A DNA stretch of 64,000 nt, taken from contig CM017571.1 in NCBI GenBank assembly GCA_007844125.1, positions 688,077-752,076 of the forward strand. Reading direction: 5' to 3'. Position numbers and translations under genes: made by a program. This document shows positions 12,401 to 21,845 of this stretch, one piece after another. Positions within the stretch are counted from its first letter, which is position 1. Every line of letters starts with the position of its first letter. The DNA comes from Sinonovacula constricta. Taxonomy: Eukaryota > Mollusca > Bivalvia > Cardiida > Solecurtidae. Below the pieces are notes generated by a model. It was not told the DNA's origin. It saw only the letters and a program-made list of their open reading frames with translations, and searched no databases.

Positions 12401-15400
12401 ACAGTCTTGGTGAGAATTCTTTTGAAATTATACTCATTTTGAATATATATTTAAAATTATCCTGGTCAGTTTTCTATATGTAATGATGTGTAGAATAATG
12501 AATTAAACCAATGTTCCACACTTAATAGTAATTTTAATCAAAGTGTTACTATTTATCAAACCAGACCTAGTATCGCAATCGGCAGAGCATCAGCTCCAGG
12601 TATGGGAGGCCCCGGCTTAGATCCCGGGCTGCTATATACCAAAGTCGTTAAAAATGGTAGTGGTATAGCTCCCTTGCTAACGCTCAAGCAAATATGAGGA
12701 TAGTTCCACGACTGGTAGGCCCGGTGCCAGGATAATGTAACTGGGTGTCGTATCATGCCGGGTGTTCATGACATGCTATGTGTTTACACATTGAAGACAG
12801 CACTATGTCTGCTTCAAGTGGACACCGTCTCGAAATAACTTAAATACTGTTGGTGGATAAACCAAATAAACTTATGGGCAAATTGCATTGCTGCTTATGA
12901 CTGATGTATACCCAAGATGCATATTCCTGCATGAAATTCTTCTTGATCTTCATATCTATAATTATATATTTTTATTCTGTGGCAATGTTTCTTTATATTC
13001 TCTCAAAACTAAATAAAACAATTTCAGAACAGTATTTTTACATACAATGATTTTCAGAGATACTATTTGAAATCATAATTCAATGTGGTGAAACAGATAT
13101 GTTGTTTTTTTTTAGCCAAAAATAACCCCCCCAAAAAAGCAGAAAACTTTATCAACTGTGACTAAGCTGCTTTAAAGTTATTCTTGTACATTTGTAGTCA
13201 ATCATTTCATACAGAATATCTGGGATTGGAATTTCCTCGCGGTAACGAAGGATAATGATGACAACCATGTGCATTTTTGGTCTCATGACTTTCTGAGATT
13301 TAACTCTTTGAGTCAAAGTTTTGGGGTAACAAGTACTTTGAAGAAGGCACTTTTCAATGACTTTGAGGGAATTGGGTTGGGGAGGGGGATTGAGGGGTTA
13401 GGGGGGGTTTGGGGCGGTATTTATGGGGAGTTTCTCTAACTTTGAATTCAAGGGGTAGTCAATGTTTTGCAACAGTCCCTCATAAACCTGTATTATCTAA
13501 TTGTGTGATCAGTAAATATTGGCCAGTAGTAAAATTATGTTCAGAACATTTTTTTGATTCTTATTTCTTTTATGATTGTTGAGTGTTGTTAATTTACTCG
13601 ATGTATAGGAAGAATTTGTAAAAAAATATATATATTTATGAAATATGAACAATATTGAACATTGTTATAAGTTGATAAAAAGTGTTATTTAGTTACATTA
13701 AAAATACTAGTATAATATTGTGTATACATGTACTTATGCCCCAGCAACTGCATTATATTCAATATCATCAAAAGCAGTTTTGAATGGGGTGCCTGTGGCT
13801 TACTGTTAGAGTCACAGACTTGTAACTAATCAACCAGTCACCGAATGGGTTTGAGTCCTGGTCGGGGTGAGAACTTTTATGTGGGGAGGTTTTCTAACTA
13901 ACCTGCGGTGTGCTCTGGTTATACCCAGACATGAGTCTGGGGTCTTCCTTCACCAATGATTAGCTGGACATGGCCAATATGACCATAAAAATAAACAATC
14001 AATTTATAAAAATTTATGTACGATTTTTAAAAAATTCAAGCTAGATCAGCTTTTTTCTTAAAACTTAAAAAAACATATTTCATAATTATCATTTTTCTTT
14101 GCAACAGGGATGGCTGAGCTGTCATTGGAAGAGGGTCCACTATCTGAACTTGAACAGTTACAGCAGCAGCAGCAGCAGAATTCAAATGGCACCAAGCCAA
14201 GGTCTACTGCATCGCTAGAGAATTTCTTTCAACGTGCTACTCGTCCTGCCCAGGATGCTCATTCCAGCTCTGCAGCAACTAATAAAGGTTAATTTATTAT
14301 ACAGTGTGGGGAACCTGTGGCATAGTGGTAGACTTGTTACTCCTCTAGCAGCTAATTTCACAGCGTGGGGACCCGGCGCAATAGCTCAATTGGTAGAGCA
14401 TCGGCTTGTGGATTGGGAGGTTGCGGGTTCAAACCCAGTCCGGGTTAAACCAAAGACTTTAAAGTTGATAGTAGTGGCTTCCCTCCTAACACTCGGGGCT
14501 AAGGGGACAGCGATAACGCCTGACTCGTCGTCAGTATAATGGACTGACCGGGTTCAGTCCCTGGGCACCTCATAAGTGCCCCTGTGCTATAATGATAGGA
14601 ATGTTGCTGCACAGTATCGGCAAAAATGCCGGCTAATCCCATCCCATCCCAAACTATTTGGCCTCATTATTTAATGAGAAACCTGACCACATTAACAGGT
14701 AATATGCTAATCTGGCATAACAACCAGTTCTGCCAGAATATTGTGCATATCTAAAGTAAACAATGTCCACAGTTGCAAACATCTCGACTTGAACAACAAG
14801 TTACCTGTGCTGAGATTTGCACTATTCAGCAAAATAATGCCCTTCAATGTATTTTGCAATTTACAATCTATGACATTGGGTCACACGAAGTCATGATCTT
14901 AGTCAATTAATCATTTTGGAACTTATTGACTAGTATAGAGAAACATATAAGCACTTAACAATTCAGATCAATCAAAGAATGTTCTAAAAACAATTTACAT
15001 CTGCAATACATGATACATTGTGGACACAAGAAATTTTATTTAATCAATGATTTATATGAGTTAAAATATTTCATATTCACCTACTCTATTTAAATAATAA
15101 ATCATAATTTTTTTAACAACAATTTAAAAAAGAAATGTCGTTTTTTGTTTTACATCCCTTTTTAGTGGTCAGATACTTATGAGGATGACACTTTCATGTG
15201 CTCACCTAAACTCACTATAAAGACCAACCCACTATTAAGACCAACCCACTATTAAGACCAACCCACTACTAAGACCACTTTGAGTCACAACAGAAGGTGG
15301 TCTTAATAAAGGGATTTTACTGTTTAAATTTCCAGAAGATAAACCGTCCATCAAGAAACAGGATAAAGAAGGCAGCAATATTCGACGGAGGGAGCAGAGA

Positions 15401-16853
15401 GAGGCTCGATCAGAACCAGTGATGGTTCCCAATGTGACGGAATCTGACGATGATAACACAAACAGGGAACCGTCTGAAGGTTCACATGATGACTCAAACG
15501 ACCTGGAGAATGCAACCATTGTGGAGTTCAACATTCAGTCAAACATGAACAGTCAAAGGTAAGAGATAAAAAATTGAAAATAATATCATCTTGTAGAAAT
15601 TTTGTCTGTGATCAAAAAATAAAAGTCACACAACAAGTACATTATTTATATGTTTATAATATTGAACTATGGTATTTGTTGGCTTTGAAAGTTTGAAATT
15701 AAGACCATCTTAGTGGTCAAAGAATGCACAACACCTTAATTATTTATTTAGTTGTTTGTAATACTGAATTATTTGTTAATGTTACATTTCAGTTATTTTT
15801 TAATTTAACAAAACTTTCAGGTTTGCTGAAAGTAAAAAAATTAAAACAGCTTTGTTGGTTTATTGTCATAAAAGTGGTATTCTTGCTAAATGGCACTTAT
15901 TTTCAAGTGATTTTGCAACAGCTTTGTGTGAGGGAATGCCACATAGAACCACACTCCATATATCTGTTGCTGTTTAGCATTTCAACAATACGGGAGGCCC
16001 CGGGTTCGATCTCAGGCCACAACATACCAAAGTCGTTAAAAATGGTAGTGGTATAGCTCCCTTGCTAAGGCTCAAGCAAATATAAGGGTATTTCCACGAC
16101 TGGTTGGCTCGGTGTCAGGTAATGTGACTGGGTGTGGTATCATGCCAGGTGTTCACGGCATGCTATACACAATGAAGGCAGCACTGTTTGCTTCAAGTGG
16201 ACACCGTCTCCGGATAACTGAAATACTATTGGTGGTACGATAAACCCAATAAAACAAATAAAACAAATCATATTCTAAGCTTCTGTGTATATAACTAAAT
16301 ACAAATACCTGACAATTGTGTGAGTTGACTATTTAACTTAATGTCCGAAACATTTTAGCTCAGAGTTAGGTATTTGCTTATCACTGCTCGGACCAAGGTT
16401 CAATTCCCACTTTGTGTAGGGTTTATTCTCTGACTTTGCTTTCATTTACTCATGTAAGTCAATCACTTTATGTGGATTATTTTAATTAAATTATATTTTA
16501 TTAAGTTGTTAAGTTTTATTAAGTTGTTGAGTTTTATTAAGTTGTTACGTTTATTAAGTTGTTATGTTTTATTAAGTTGTTATTTTTATTAAGTTTTAAG
16601 TTTTATTAAGTTGTTATTTTTATTAAGTTTTAAGTTTTATTAAGTTGTTGAGTTTTATTAAGTTGTTACGTTTATTAAGTTGTTAAGTTTTATTAAGTTG
16701 TTGAGTTTATTAAGTTGTTATGTTTTATTAAGTTGTTAAGTTTTATTAAGTTGTTGAGTTTATTAAGTTGTTATTTTTATTAAGTTTTAAGTTTTATTAA
16801 GTTGTTATTTTTATTCCAGGGCTGACAGTGATGAAGACTCGTCGTTGGTGTAG
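346..16853 (+). CDS. C-terminal part of an acidic, Ser-rich host protein (12 exons, family not recognised)
   Basis: Twelve GT-AG exons join in phase: 346-403, 1736-1872, 2345-2439, 5025-5135, 5444-5559, 8380-8532, 9269-9442, 10321-10437, 12329-12409, 14108-14287, 15336-15558, 16820-16853. They total 1479 nt, giving 492 codons plus TAG at 16851-16853. The first coding exon lies before the window. The product starts basic (RNKHRAKRGTSR), becomes very acidic (EGEDEEEETDSDS), then carries Ser-rich stretches, an Ala-rich probable helix (FHELAATTFTTLAAASS), a short poly-Gln run and a Ser/Asp-rich end. No enzyme domain or membrane segment is visible. It ends in DEDSSLV, which fits a class I PDZ ligand. 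It looks like the disordered tail of a larger regulatory or scaffold protein. I tried several large E3 ligases from memory and could not match it. Phase continuity across eleven introns is strong evidence that this is a real gene. Confidence 0.9.
1078..1340 (+). repeat. SINE family 1 (tRNA-derived), full-length copy
   Basis: The head resembles a tRNA gene (A-box-like AATAGCTCAAGCGGTAGA, damaged B box). A body shared with six other copies follows (gtggcttccctcctaac; gcacctcataa) and then a tail of repeated ATCCC-like units. It lies in an intron. Confidence 0.85.
1398..1538 (+). repeat. SINE family 1, 5'-truncated copy
   Basis: It shares the 3' half of the family (agcattacgcctgactcg through caaattccatcctatcc) and lacks the tRNA head. 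It follows the preceding copy by about 57 bp, a spacer in which CAGATGTGAAGA occurs twice. Confidence 0.8.
1736..1872 (+). CDS. host gene exon 2
   Basis: The acceptor is ttttcag and the donor gtaggg. It encodes a polar stretch that becomes acidic (SEIEIERSGGESDSDMSE). It ends in phase 0, matching the next exon, which starts with GAT. Confidence 0.85.
2140..2263 (+). repeat. minisatellite, about 24-bp unit
   Basis: About four imperfect copies of a unit containing AAGCTACAGTTTCACTCTC lie 80 bp upstream of a host exon. Confidence 0.8.
2345..2439 (+). CDS. host gene exon 3
   Basis: The acceptor is gcag and the donor gtaagt. It encodes an acidic segment (MPSEDELEEFSIEENDVD). A MITE with 31-bp inverted repeats begins only 34 bp after its donor site. 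Confidence 0.85.
2474..3233. mobile_element. MITE with perfect 31-bp terminal inverted repeats
   Basis: Positions 2474-2504 and 3203-3233 are exact reverse complements over 31 bp, starting ATACTGTGAAAGC. There is no coding capacity. The outermost AT/TA could be a 2-bp target duplication. This is a non-autonomous DNA transposon in the intron after host exon 3; its superfamily is not assigned. Confidence 0.88.
3412..3690 (+). repeat. SINE family 2, degraded copy
   Basis: It shares the body of the second SINE family (aaaaatggtagtggtatagc; ggacaccatctccaaataac) and the 3' end with an ACAATAAACAAACAAA tail. The tRNA-like head is badly eroded. Confidence 0.78.
3942..3972. repeat. near-perfect palindrome
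   Basis: GCTAGTATCAGCTA and TAGCTGACACTAGC form a hairpin stem with almost no loop, directly after a poly-A run. Its function is unknown. Confidence 0.6.
4012..4141. mobile_element. fold-back (hairpin) element
   Basis: Arms at 4012-4063 and 4083-4141 are imperfect reverse complements (for example AGGGTGATAGTGGATA against TATCAACTATCACCCT) around a loop of about 20 bp. It looks like a small fold-back MITE. Confidence 0.8.
4412..4672 (+). repeat. dispersed repeat, also at 23125-23394 inverted
   Basis: The block from ACCCAGGTAAACCATCA through CAATGTACCCCATTG recurs as its reverse complement at 23125-23394, where it abuts the broken end of a LINE2 copy. It has no coding potential. Confidence 0.75.
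5025..5135 (+). CDS. host gene exon 4
   Basis: The acceptor is tgtcag and the donor gtaggt, which overlaps an apparent TAG codon that is spliced away. It encodes an Asp/Glu/Asn-rich segment followed by RNRPRSSSLLNIRLNN. The phase (two bases left over) is completed by the first base of the next exon. Confidence 0.82.
5444..5559 (+). CDS. host gene exon 5, strongly acidic
   Basis: The acceptor is cttgtag and the donor gtaggc. It encodes an acidic run (EGEDEEEETDSDS) followed by RNFWKTPKL. A SINE lies about 80 bp downstream in the following intron. Confidence 0.87.
5639..5932 (+). repeat. SINE family 1, best-preserved copy, with target duplication
   Basis: It has an intact tRNA-like head with A box (TAGCTCAGGTGGTAGAGCG) and B box (GGTTCGAACCC), the family body, and a long tail of AATCCC/ATCCC units. 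It is flanked by 15-bp direct repeats, TATAAAGGATCAGTA (5624-5638) and TATAAAGAATCAATA (5933-5947), a target duplication with two differences. Confidence 0.9.
5948..8379 (+). other. host intron, mostly unannotated
   Basis: I see no exon or gene here. It contains one half of a direct repeat (7488-7562), a C-rich tract (7634-7757) and AT-rich unique sequence. Confidence 0.6.
7488..7562 (+). repeat. direct repeat copy 1 (partner 8571-8645)
   Basis: TTGCTAAAG, then TTTGTCTTTGCATTTTT and CAGACTTTCACTCAGTTC recur 1.08 kb downstream, one copy on each side of the host exon at 8380. Both contain a pyrimidine tract plus CAG, like a splice acceptor, but no phase-compatible exon follows. Confidence 0.75.
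8380..8532 (+). CDS. host gene exon 6, Ser/Pro-rich
   Basis: The acceptor is ttttcag and the donor gtaggt. It starts with a short hydrophobic helix-like motif (LLSDLNMILQMPFP), possibly a protein-docking segment, and continues into a Ser-rich linker. Confidence 0.85.
8571..8645 (+). repeat. direct repeat copy 2 (partner 7488-7562)
   Basis: Same block as at 7488, with a few substitutions (TTACGTTGCTAAAG; GCATTTTTCAGACTTTCAC). It lies 38 bp after a host donor site. Confidence 0.75.
8818..9090 (+). repeat. 141-bp tandem duplication
   Basis: Two adjacent copies share AACCAATCTTG, AACTTTGGATATAACAAAC and GTCAGGTCAAGGTCAC with few differences. They are intronic and non-coding. Confidence 0.88.
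9269..9442 (+). CDS. host gene exon 7, Ala-rich helix
   Basis: The acceptor is catcag and the donor gtagtt. It encodes the most structured-looking part of the fragment, an amphipathic Ala/Thr-rich helix of about 40 residues (HIQARFHELAATTFTTLAAA). This is the best stretch for a homology search. Confidence 0.87.
9443..10320 (+). other. host intron, AT-rich, nothing recognised
   Basis: I see no gene, SINE or inverted repeat in this 878-bp intron, only AT-rich sequence ending in a normal polypyrimidine tract. Confidence 0.6.
10321..10437 (+). CDS. host gene exon 8, Lys/Ser-rich
   Basis: The acceptor is tctacag and the donor gtatgt. It encodes a Ser/Thr/Lys-rich polar segment (KSSTTSKKSTSAATKG) typical of a disordered linker. 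Confidence 0.85.
11143..11312 (+). repeat. LINE2 3'-end fragment
   Basis: It matches the LINE2 3' UTR and terminus (TGACCTGTTAAGTATCAG, then ATAAAACCCAAATAAATAAA). It is strongly 5'-truncated and diverged. Confidence 0.75.
11398..11560 (+). repeat. SINE family 3 (tRNA-like head), degraded
   Basis: A head like GCCCATGGTGTAGTGGTAGA and a B-box-like GGGTTCACATCCC are followed by a block (GGGAGGTCGTCCAGCTGAC) resembling the copies near 13.8 and 20.9 kb. Confidence 0.6.
11777..11975. mobile_element. MITE ('CATGTGAAC' family), copy 1
   Basis: It is about 199 bp, begins CATGTGAAC and ends GTTCACATG, with internal CTCCCACTTT motifs at both ends. The same element lies inverted at 21846-22037. Confidence 0.82.
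12049..12243 (+). repeat. LINE2 3'-end fragment
   Basis: It matches the LINE2 3' UTR and ends with GTGTCGGTGTGCCGTAAAAC and an A-rich tail. The palindromic GGCGCCG box of the family is partly lost. Confidence 0.8.
12329..12409 (+). CDS. host gene exon 9
   Basis: The acceptor is ttttcag and the donor gtgaga. At 81 bp it is one of the shortest exons here. It encodes a polar segment ending FPRRTWKDSL. Phase is kept on both sides. Confidence 0.8.
12564..12870 (+). repeat. SINE family 2, full-length
   Basis: It has a tRNA-like head (TCGCAATCGGCAGAGCATC), a body shared with other copies (GTCGTTAAAAATGGTAGTGG) and a 3' end resembling the LINE2 3' end. Confidence 0.85.
13374..13432 (+). other. G-rich tract with G-quadruplex potential
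   Basis: At least four runs of four or more G within 60 bp (GGGGAGGGGG, GAGGGG, GGGGGGG, TTTGGGGCGG) on the coding strand of a host intron. Confidence 0.65.
13790..13998 (+). repeat. SINE family 3
   Basis: A tRNA-like head (GGTGCCTGTGGCTTACTG) with B-box-like GGGTTTGAGTCCTGG is followed by a body ending TGGCCAATATGACCATAAAA. The body is shared with 20850-20962. Confidence 0.7.
14108..14287 (+). CDS. host gene exon 10 with a short poly-Gln run
   Basis: The acceptor is caacag and the donor gttaat. It contains a pure coding CAG run (six consecutive Gln) inside LEQLQQQQQQNSN, then STASLENFFQRAT, a possible short helix. Confidence 0.85.
14311..14372 (+). repeat. SINE family 3 head, cut by a family 1 SINE
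   Basis: GGGGAACCTGTGGCATAG and following bases resemble the start of the copy at 13790. Similarity stops where the family 1 SINE begins at about 14373. Confidence 0.55.
14373..14652 (+). repeat. SINE family 1, full-length
   Basis: The tRNA-like head (AATAGCTCAATTGGTAGAG and GGTTCAAACCC), family body and ATCCC tail are all present. Confidence 0.88.
14653..15213 (+). other. host intron, nothing recognised
   Basis: AT-rich unique-looking sequence without exon, repeat or hairpin that I can support. Confidence 0.55.
15214..15278 (+). repeat. 17-bp tandem repeat
   Basis: About three to four copies of AAGACCAACCCACTATT lie just upstream of host exon 11. Confidence 0.85.
15336..15558 (+). CDS. 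host gene exon 11
   Basis: The acceptor is tttccag and the donor gtaaga. It encodes a charged segment (RRREQREARSE) and then an acidic Asp/Asn/Ser-rich tract. A 17-bp tandem repeat lies less than 60 bp upstream of the acceptor. Confidence 0.87.
15989..16267 (+). repeat. SINE family 2, 5'-truncated
   Basis: It starts inside the head (GGGAGGCCCCGGGTTCGAT), then the family body and an ACCCAATAAAACAAATAAAA tail. Confidence 0.85.
16496..16812 (+). repeat. AT-rich minisatellite, unit about 20 bp
   Basis: Sixteen or so copies of variants of TTTATTAAGTTGTTAAG run right up to the acceptor of the last host exon at 16820. Confidence 0.92.
16820..16853 (+). CDS. host gene terminal exon, PDZ-ligand-like C-terminus
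   Basis: The acceptor is ttattccag and the stop is TAG at 16851-16853. Eleven residues ending DSDEDSSLV are encoded. The upstream intron end is entirely an AT-rich minisatellite, so the acceptor sits directly on repeat DNA. The 3' UTR follows; I could not place the polyadenylation site with confidence. Confidence 0.85.
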
Positions 16854-17206
16854 AGCATTTTCTTACAACTATGGAAAAGCTTTGTGGACAATGAAAATAC
16901 AACGTTGCTGTCAATTACAACCTTTTGTTTCATAAATTGGACCAACAAATTGATGTGGATACCTAAGTTTTGTCAAAATTCTAACACTAAAATAACTTTT
17001 TTTTTTTTAAAGGTGGTATCTAGCTGTGTATTCCTCCTTGCATCTTATACATGTAACAACATCTTCCCCCTGCATAAATTTTAAACTTTTTAGCTTAACC
17101 TTTATTGTCATACAGTTTAAACCCCGGAATATATATCGCTGTAAATATGATAATTCCTATAATCATATAAGATGATCTCAGATGTAAGTGACCAATTGTT
17201 TCTTGT
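16854..17206 (+). other. probable 3' UTR of the host gene
   Basis: Downstream of the TAG stop, AT-rich, no other gene. I could not identify a convincing polyadenylation site, so its end is open. Confidence 0.5.
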
Positions 17207-17591
17207 TATGCCCCCCGGCATCTAGCAAATGAACTGTCCATTCGTACATCTGTCCGGTTAACCTTTCTCGGCAAGTTGGATATTTCTCAGTTTCTAAAAA
17301 AAGAGCAGTGGCATGAAAATTTTTACCCTTAACAGTGCACGAGTCATGACCCTGACGAGTTACATAACTCTGGCTACCTTATTCCTTGGTTTATCTCCCC
17401 CTTTTTCCACTTTGAGATTATGATTAACCTGTTTCGGCAAGTTGGATATTTCTCAATTTATACAAAGAGCAGTGGATTAAAAGTTTACACACTTACTTAA
17501 CAGTGCTCAAGTCATGACCCTGACAAGTTACATAACTCTGGCTACCCTTATTTCTTTTATCATGACAAACTATGCTACCGGGGGGGACATA
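17207..17591. mobile_element. MITE with C/G-run inverted ends and an internal duplication
   Basis: It begins TATGCCCCCCGGCA and ends TACCGGGGGGGACATA, imperfect inverted repeats. Inside, a segment of about 180 bp is duplicated (GGCAAGTTGGATATTTCTCA and GTCATGACCCTGACGAGTTA). Confidence 0.68.
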
Positions 17592-17734
17592 TGTGTTTTC
17601 ACACATATCAACACAGCGTCTTGTTTAGTTTGAAAATATTTAACTGTGCAGTGATTGCTCTGATATTTTTGTAATGACAAGTGGGGCGTTACCCTCGACT
17701 GTCACAGAGATGTAGAGCATCAAAACACTTCAAC

Positions 17735-18005
17735 GACCGCATAAGTTCATGTCGGCTTGCAGATCGAGAGGTTGTGGGTTCAAACCCTGGCCCGGTCAAA
17801 TCAAAGACTTTATAGTTGTTGGTAGTGGCTGCTCTCATAACGCATGGGGCCAAGGGGACAGCATTACGCCTGACTGGTTGGTGACAGTATAATGGACTCA
17901 CGGGGTTCAGTCCCTAGGCACCTCATAAGTGCCCATGTGCTATAATGATAGAAATATTGCTGCACAGTATCTGCAAAAATACCGGCAAATCCCAATCCGA
18001 TCCCA
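17735..18005 (+). repeat. SINE family 1, degraded
   Basis: The A box is lost, the B box is readable (GGTTCAAACCC), and the family body and AATCCCAATCC tail are present. Confidence 0.82.
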
Positions 18006-20150
18006 AAACCTTTCACAAGATCTTTTCAGGTTACAGTTATTTATTTGTTTGCATGAGATACCACCTTTACAACTAAGAAATACATTTATTAAAATTGCCA
18101 TTATGAACAATTTTTTTTTTTATAAAACCTTGCAATTTGATTGGCTGATGTCACCATTAAACTATTATAGTTCATATTACAACTCGGTTGAAGACCAAAA
18201 ACAAATAAATGTGTGCGAGAAAGAAACAGAGAAAAATTGATGTTTTATTGGAAAGAAAAAAATAATGTATTCTATGTCGTAGCAGTCTTACCTAACTTTT
18301 CTCCTACTTCAAAATGCTGACCTACGCACAAGCTAAATGAATATCAAAGTGTTTCTCAGTTTTAGAAATTCCCTATACTCATCGAAATATGTAACACACC
18401 ACTTCACCAATGATGTGAGTTCCGTATTTCAAACTAGTCTGCACCTGTTTGGTTATAGTTGGCTACAAAGTTGTCCTTAAATTGTAAATCATGGTATTTG
18501 CCAAATGTAACAGTTGGAACAAGGGAATTAAAAAAATTACAAATGTTCTTGGTTGGGTGCAGATTCTTTAATAAGGGTAAACAAATGCCCAGCCAAGCTG
18601 ATCTGTCTTGTAAAAGTTTCAATGTAAATCTATTTGGAATTATTAGTAATGATGTTTCAAGCATGGGATTCATGCACAGAATGAATGGAGATTGGAAAAG
18701 GGTAGAAAGAGGGGCGGGAAATCCGTTGTTAGTAAAACAACTCACTCACCAGACAAACCTGTTTAAAACCATCTCACTCTCTAACAATGATGCTTTAAAG
18801 GTACTTATATACAAGAAGCCACAGGGGAGAATGATGTACGTGGACAACATGAAACATGCAGACAAAATATGACACAATAACACACAGTCACGCCCTGGTT
18901 ACATTACACAAAATGTCTTACATAGGCAACTGTAATCAGCATACAAGATTGTACCCCAGAATTAATGGTACTTAACACTTAATGCTTCTTAGGGTTTTTT
19001 TTAGCTTTAATATTATATATGTTGCATGTCAGGGTTAATATACTTATAAACAGAGACTGAGCAGCAAATAGTGTAAATAATGATCAGACAGCTAACAGCA
19101 GGGGTATATATATATGTTACATGTCAGGGTTAATATACTTATAAACAGAGACTGGGAAGCTAATAGCAGGGAGCTGGCTGATCTGGATTTACAATATATT
19201 CGCCTAAAACCTTATAAATACATGAATAGCAGGCTAAGAGTCAAATGGTGTCAAATACAATTGGTTTTGTGTAAATATGTTCTCTTTCTGTGCCTTTTGG
19301 TCTCGCATATTTTTTTTGAATCTTGAAAATCAGTAAGTTTTTTTTTTTTTTTAGTTAAAACTCTTCCAAGGCCATATATATTTTTTTCCTTTTTTAGATT
19401 TTTCTTCTTATTTTACAAGATTATGCATTTGACATCAATCTTCAATAACTCCTGTACTGCCACTTGTATTTATTTAGCATTTTCTTCATGTAAAAAATCA
19501 TATCAAGGGCTTGATTTGTTTGTCATGATTCATGGCTGGATATATTAGGAGATTGTTTTGAGTAGTATATGTTTATAAATTCTTCCGTTAAAGAGCAATG
19601 CTTTTGAAAGCAAATGGAAGTAAAAGCAAATAGACATGTTTGCTTTCACAATGATAAGATATTTGTTTCACTTCATAAATGTTTGTGTATTATTATAATT
19701 TGTATTAGTTTGTGTATTATTATAATTTGTATTAGTTGTTGCTTTTTCTATTATTATTATTATTATTATTATTAGAAATTATATAAATGTTCTGGTATGT
19801 TTTCTGTATTTGTTCAACTTTAAATTTCCATTGTTCTTGCATATATTATAATTATTCTGTGATATAAGTACATATGAGCAGATTGCATATTGTTTTGCAG
19901 ATAAACTGTATTATTTAATGAATTTTTTATTGGTTAATTAATTGGACTAATTAAGAATTTACTATCACATAACATTTGACAGGATATGAAACCACTAGAC
20001 TACATAAAATCTTATTTATAGTTGGTTTTGTACAAAAGCAAACATAAGTTATTTTCCAACTGTTAGAAGGACTATGTGGGTAGAACTTCAAGCTGTCCTG
20101 GGTTGTGCCAATGGGTCTAGCATTAGTTTGGTGTCTACTTTTACCAACCA
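18006..20150. other. non-coding stretch with local duplications
   Basis: Overlapping open frames on both strands near 18434-18872 have no recognisable domain. A block of about 50 bp (CAGGGTTAATATACTTATAA) occurs at about 19028 and 19122. A 27-bp unit is doubled at 19681-19737 and an ATT microsatellite lies at 19749-19775. No gene is supported. Confidence 0.6.
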
Positions 20151-20442
20151 GCCGCAATAGCTCAGGTGGTCGAGCATCGGCTTGCAAATCGGGAGGTCGT
20201 GGGTTCAAATCCCGGCCGCGTCAACCAAAAGACTTTAAAGTTGGTAGTAGTGGCTTCCTTCCTAATGCTCGGGGCTAAGGGGACAGCATTATGCCTGACT
20301 TGTTGGTGTCAGTATAATGGACTGGCCGGGTTCAGTACCTGGGCTCCTCATTAGTGCCCCTGTGCTACATTTGTATAATGGTAGAAATGTTGCTGCACAG
20401 TATCGGCAGAAAAGATGGCTAATTCCATTCCATCCCATCCCT
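20151..20442 (+). repeat. SINE family 1, full-length
   Basis: Intact tRNA-like head (AATAGCTCAGGTGGTCGAGC, GGTTCAAATCC), family body and CATCCCATCCC tail. Confidence 0.88.
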
Positions 20443-20849
20443 ACTTCCACCAAAATAGTGGAATATCACTTTTAAGGTGGTAGCCTACAGTTTAGACAAA
20501 AACATTTTTTCTCAAATAACCATAAAGTCATTTTTACCTGAAAAAGTCCTGCAAAATGCTGCTCAGTGTGAACAGTCAAACATAAACCCCGTTCCTCTTT
20601 GCAGACATGTATTTCCTATCTGAGCCATTTCAGAGATAGCAATTTTTAACTAAGAAAATCTTGGACAGCTCACTTTTGAGGTTATGTTACATCATCATCC
20701 AGGTAATCTGCCCTGACATCGATATCTTTTTTTAACTGAGATCAGTATCGTGCATTTTTATAGATTTGCATTTAGGCATTATTCAGGGGAGACTATTCAT
20801 TAATGTCTCTAATTAATTTCTGAAAACATAAGTATCTGTAAGATGTCTT

Positions 20850-20962
20850 AGTGTGGGGAGGTTTTCCAGCTAACCTGTGGTGCGCCGGTGGTTCTGCCCA
20901 GGCATTAGTCTTGGGTGTTCCTCCACCACTTATTAGCTGGAAGTTGCCAGTATGACCATAAT
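20850..20962 (+). repeat. SINE family 3, 3' part
   Basis: It shares GTGGGGAGGTTTTC, CTAACCTG and CAGTATGACCATAA with the copy at 13790 and lacks the head. Confidence 0.65.
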
Positions 20963-21594
20963 TGTGTTGGTGCAATGTATCGAATAGAACAAATCAAATA
21001 AGATATCCTCGTGAACAAGATAACCTTGATGGTCAAAGATATATGATGGGTTTTTTTCACTTCATTGTATGCCCCTGGAGGGCTGTATACAGCAGTTGTG
21101 CTGTTTTTCTGTTCGTTGGTAGGTTTGTTTGTCCATTAATCTATTTTATTAAATAACTTTACGTTATTAGTCCTCTAAAAAAAACACTGCCACTTTCAGT
21201 AACATGACTGCGATTGCCTGCTTTAAAACAGTGCCAGTGCGGAAAAGTGATATTGATATAAAGCCCACATTTAAGTGATTTGATTGGCTAATAAGGCAGG
21301 GCCAAAAATTTATATAGATTTCAGCAAGAAGCACTGGAAAATGGCAGCCATATTGGTTTTACTCAGTCTATGTAGTTAGACGCTGACAGATTGTATAAAT
21401 TATGAAACAAAATATTCTCAGTTTTCAAACACCCACAGCATGAATTGGTAATGTTTAACCGAATGTGTTATAAATTTACAATGTGTAGATTTCACAAAAA
21501 TACGAACAAGCATTGTCTGACTTAGATTAATGCAAAAACTAAGTATTAAATCTGAAATGTTATAAGTACATGTAGTTATTTAATAAAATTGTCA

Positions 21595-21719
21595 ATGAAT
21601 AAGTGATTTGATATTGGCCCTGTTATTTGTCCTCGGGTCTGTCATGTTGGCCCACGACCTTTGGCCAGCACAACTGCCCTCGGACAAATAACAAGGCCAG
21701 TATCAAATCACTTATTGAT
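21595..21719. mobile_element. fold-back element with long arms
   Basis: AATAAGTGATTTGATATTGG on the left is mirrored by CCAGTATCAAATCACTTATT on the right. The arms are over 50 bp with a short centre, so the whole element is almost one palindrome. Confidence 0.85.
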
Positions 21720-21845
21720 TAACATATAATCATCAGTCATAATTTCCATTTTCAAGTGCATCCCTAAAGGTCAAGGTCATAACCAAGGTCATATTTTGAT
21801 CATATAAATATAAATATCTTATAAACGGCTACACATGCCATCATA

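Noticed and set aside
16496..16812. CRISPR-like array
   Set aside because: The units are contiguous with no spacers, eukaryotic context, AT-rich minisatellite.
18434..18872. overlapping open frames on both strands (137 and 103 residues)
   Set aside because: No recognisable domain, no splice context, AT-rich surroundings; overlap on both strands suggests chance.
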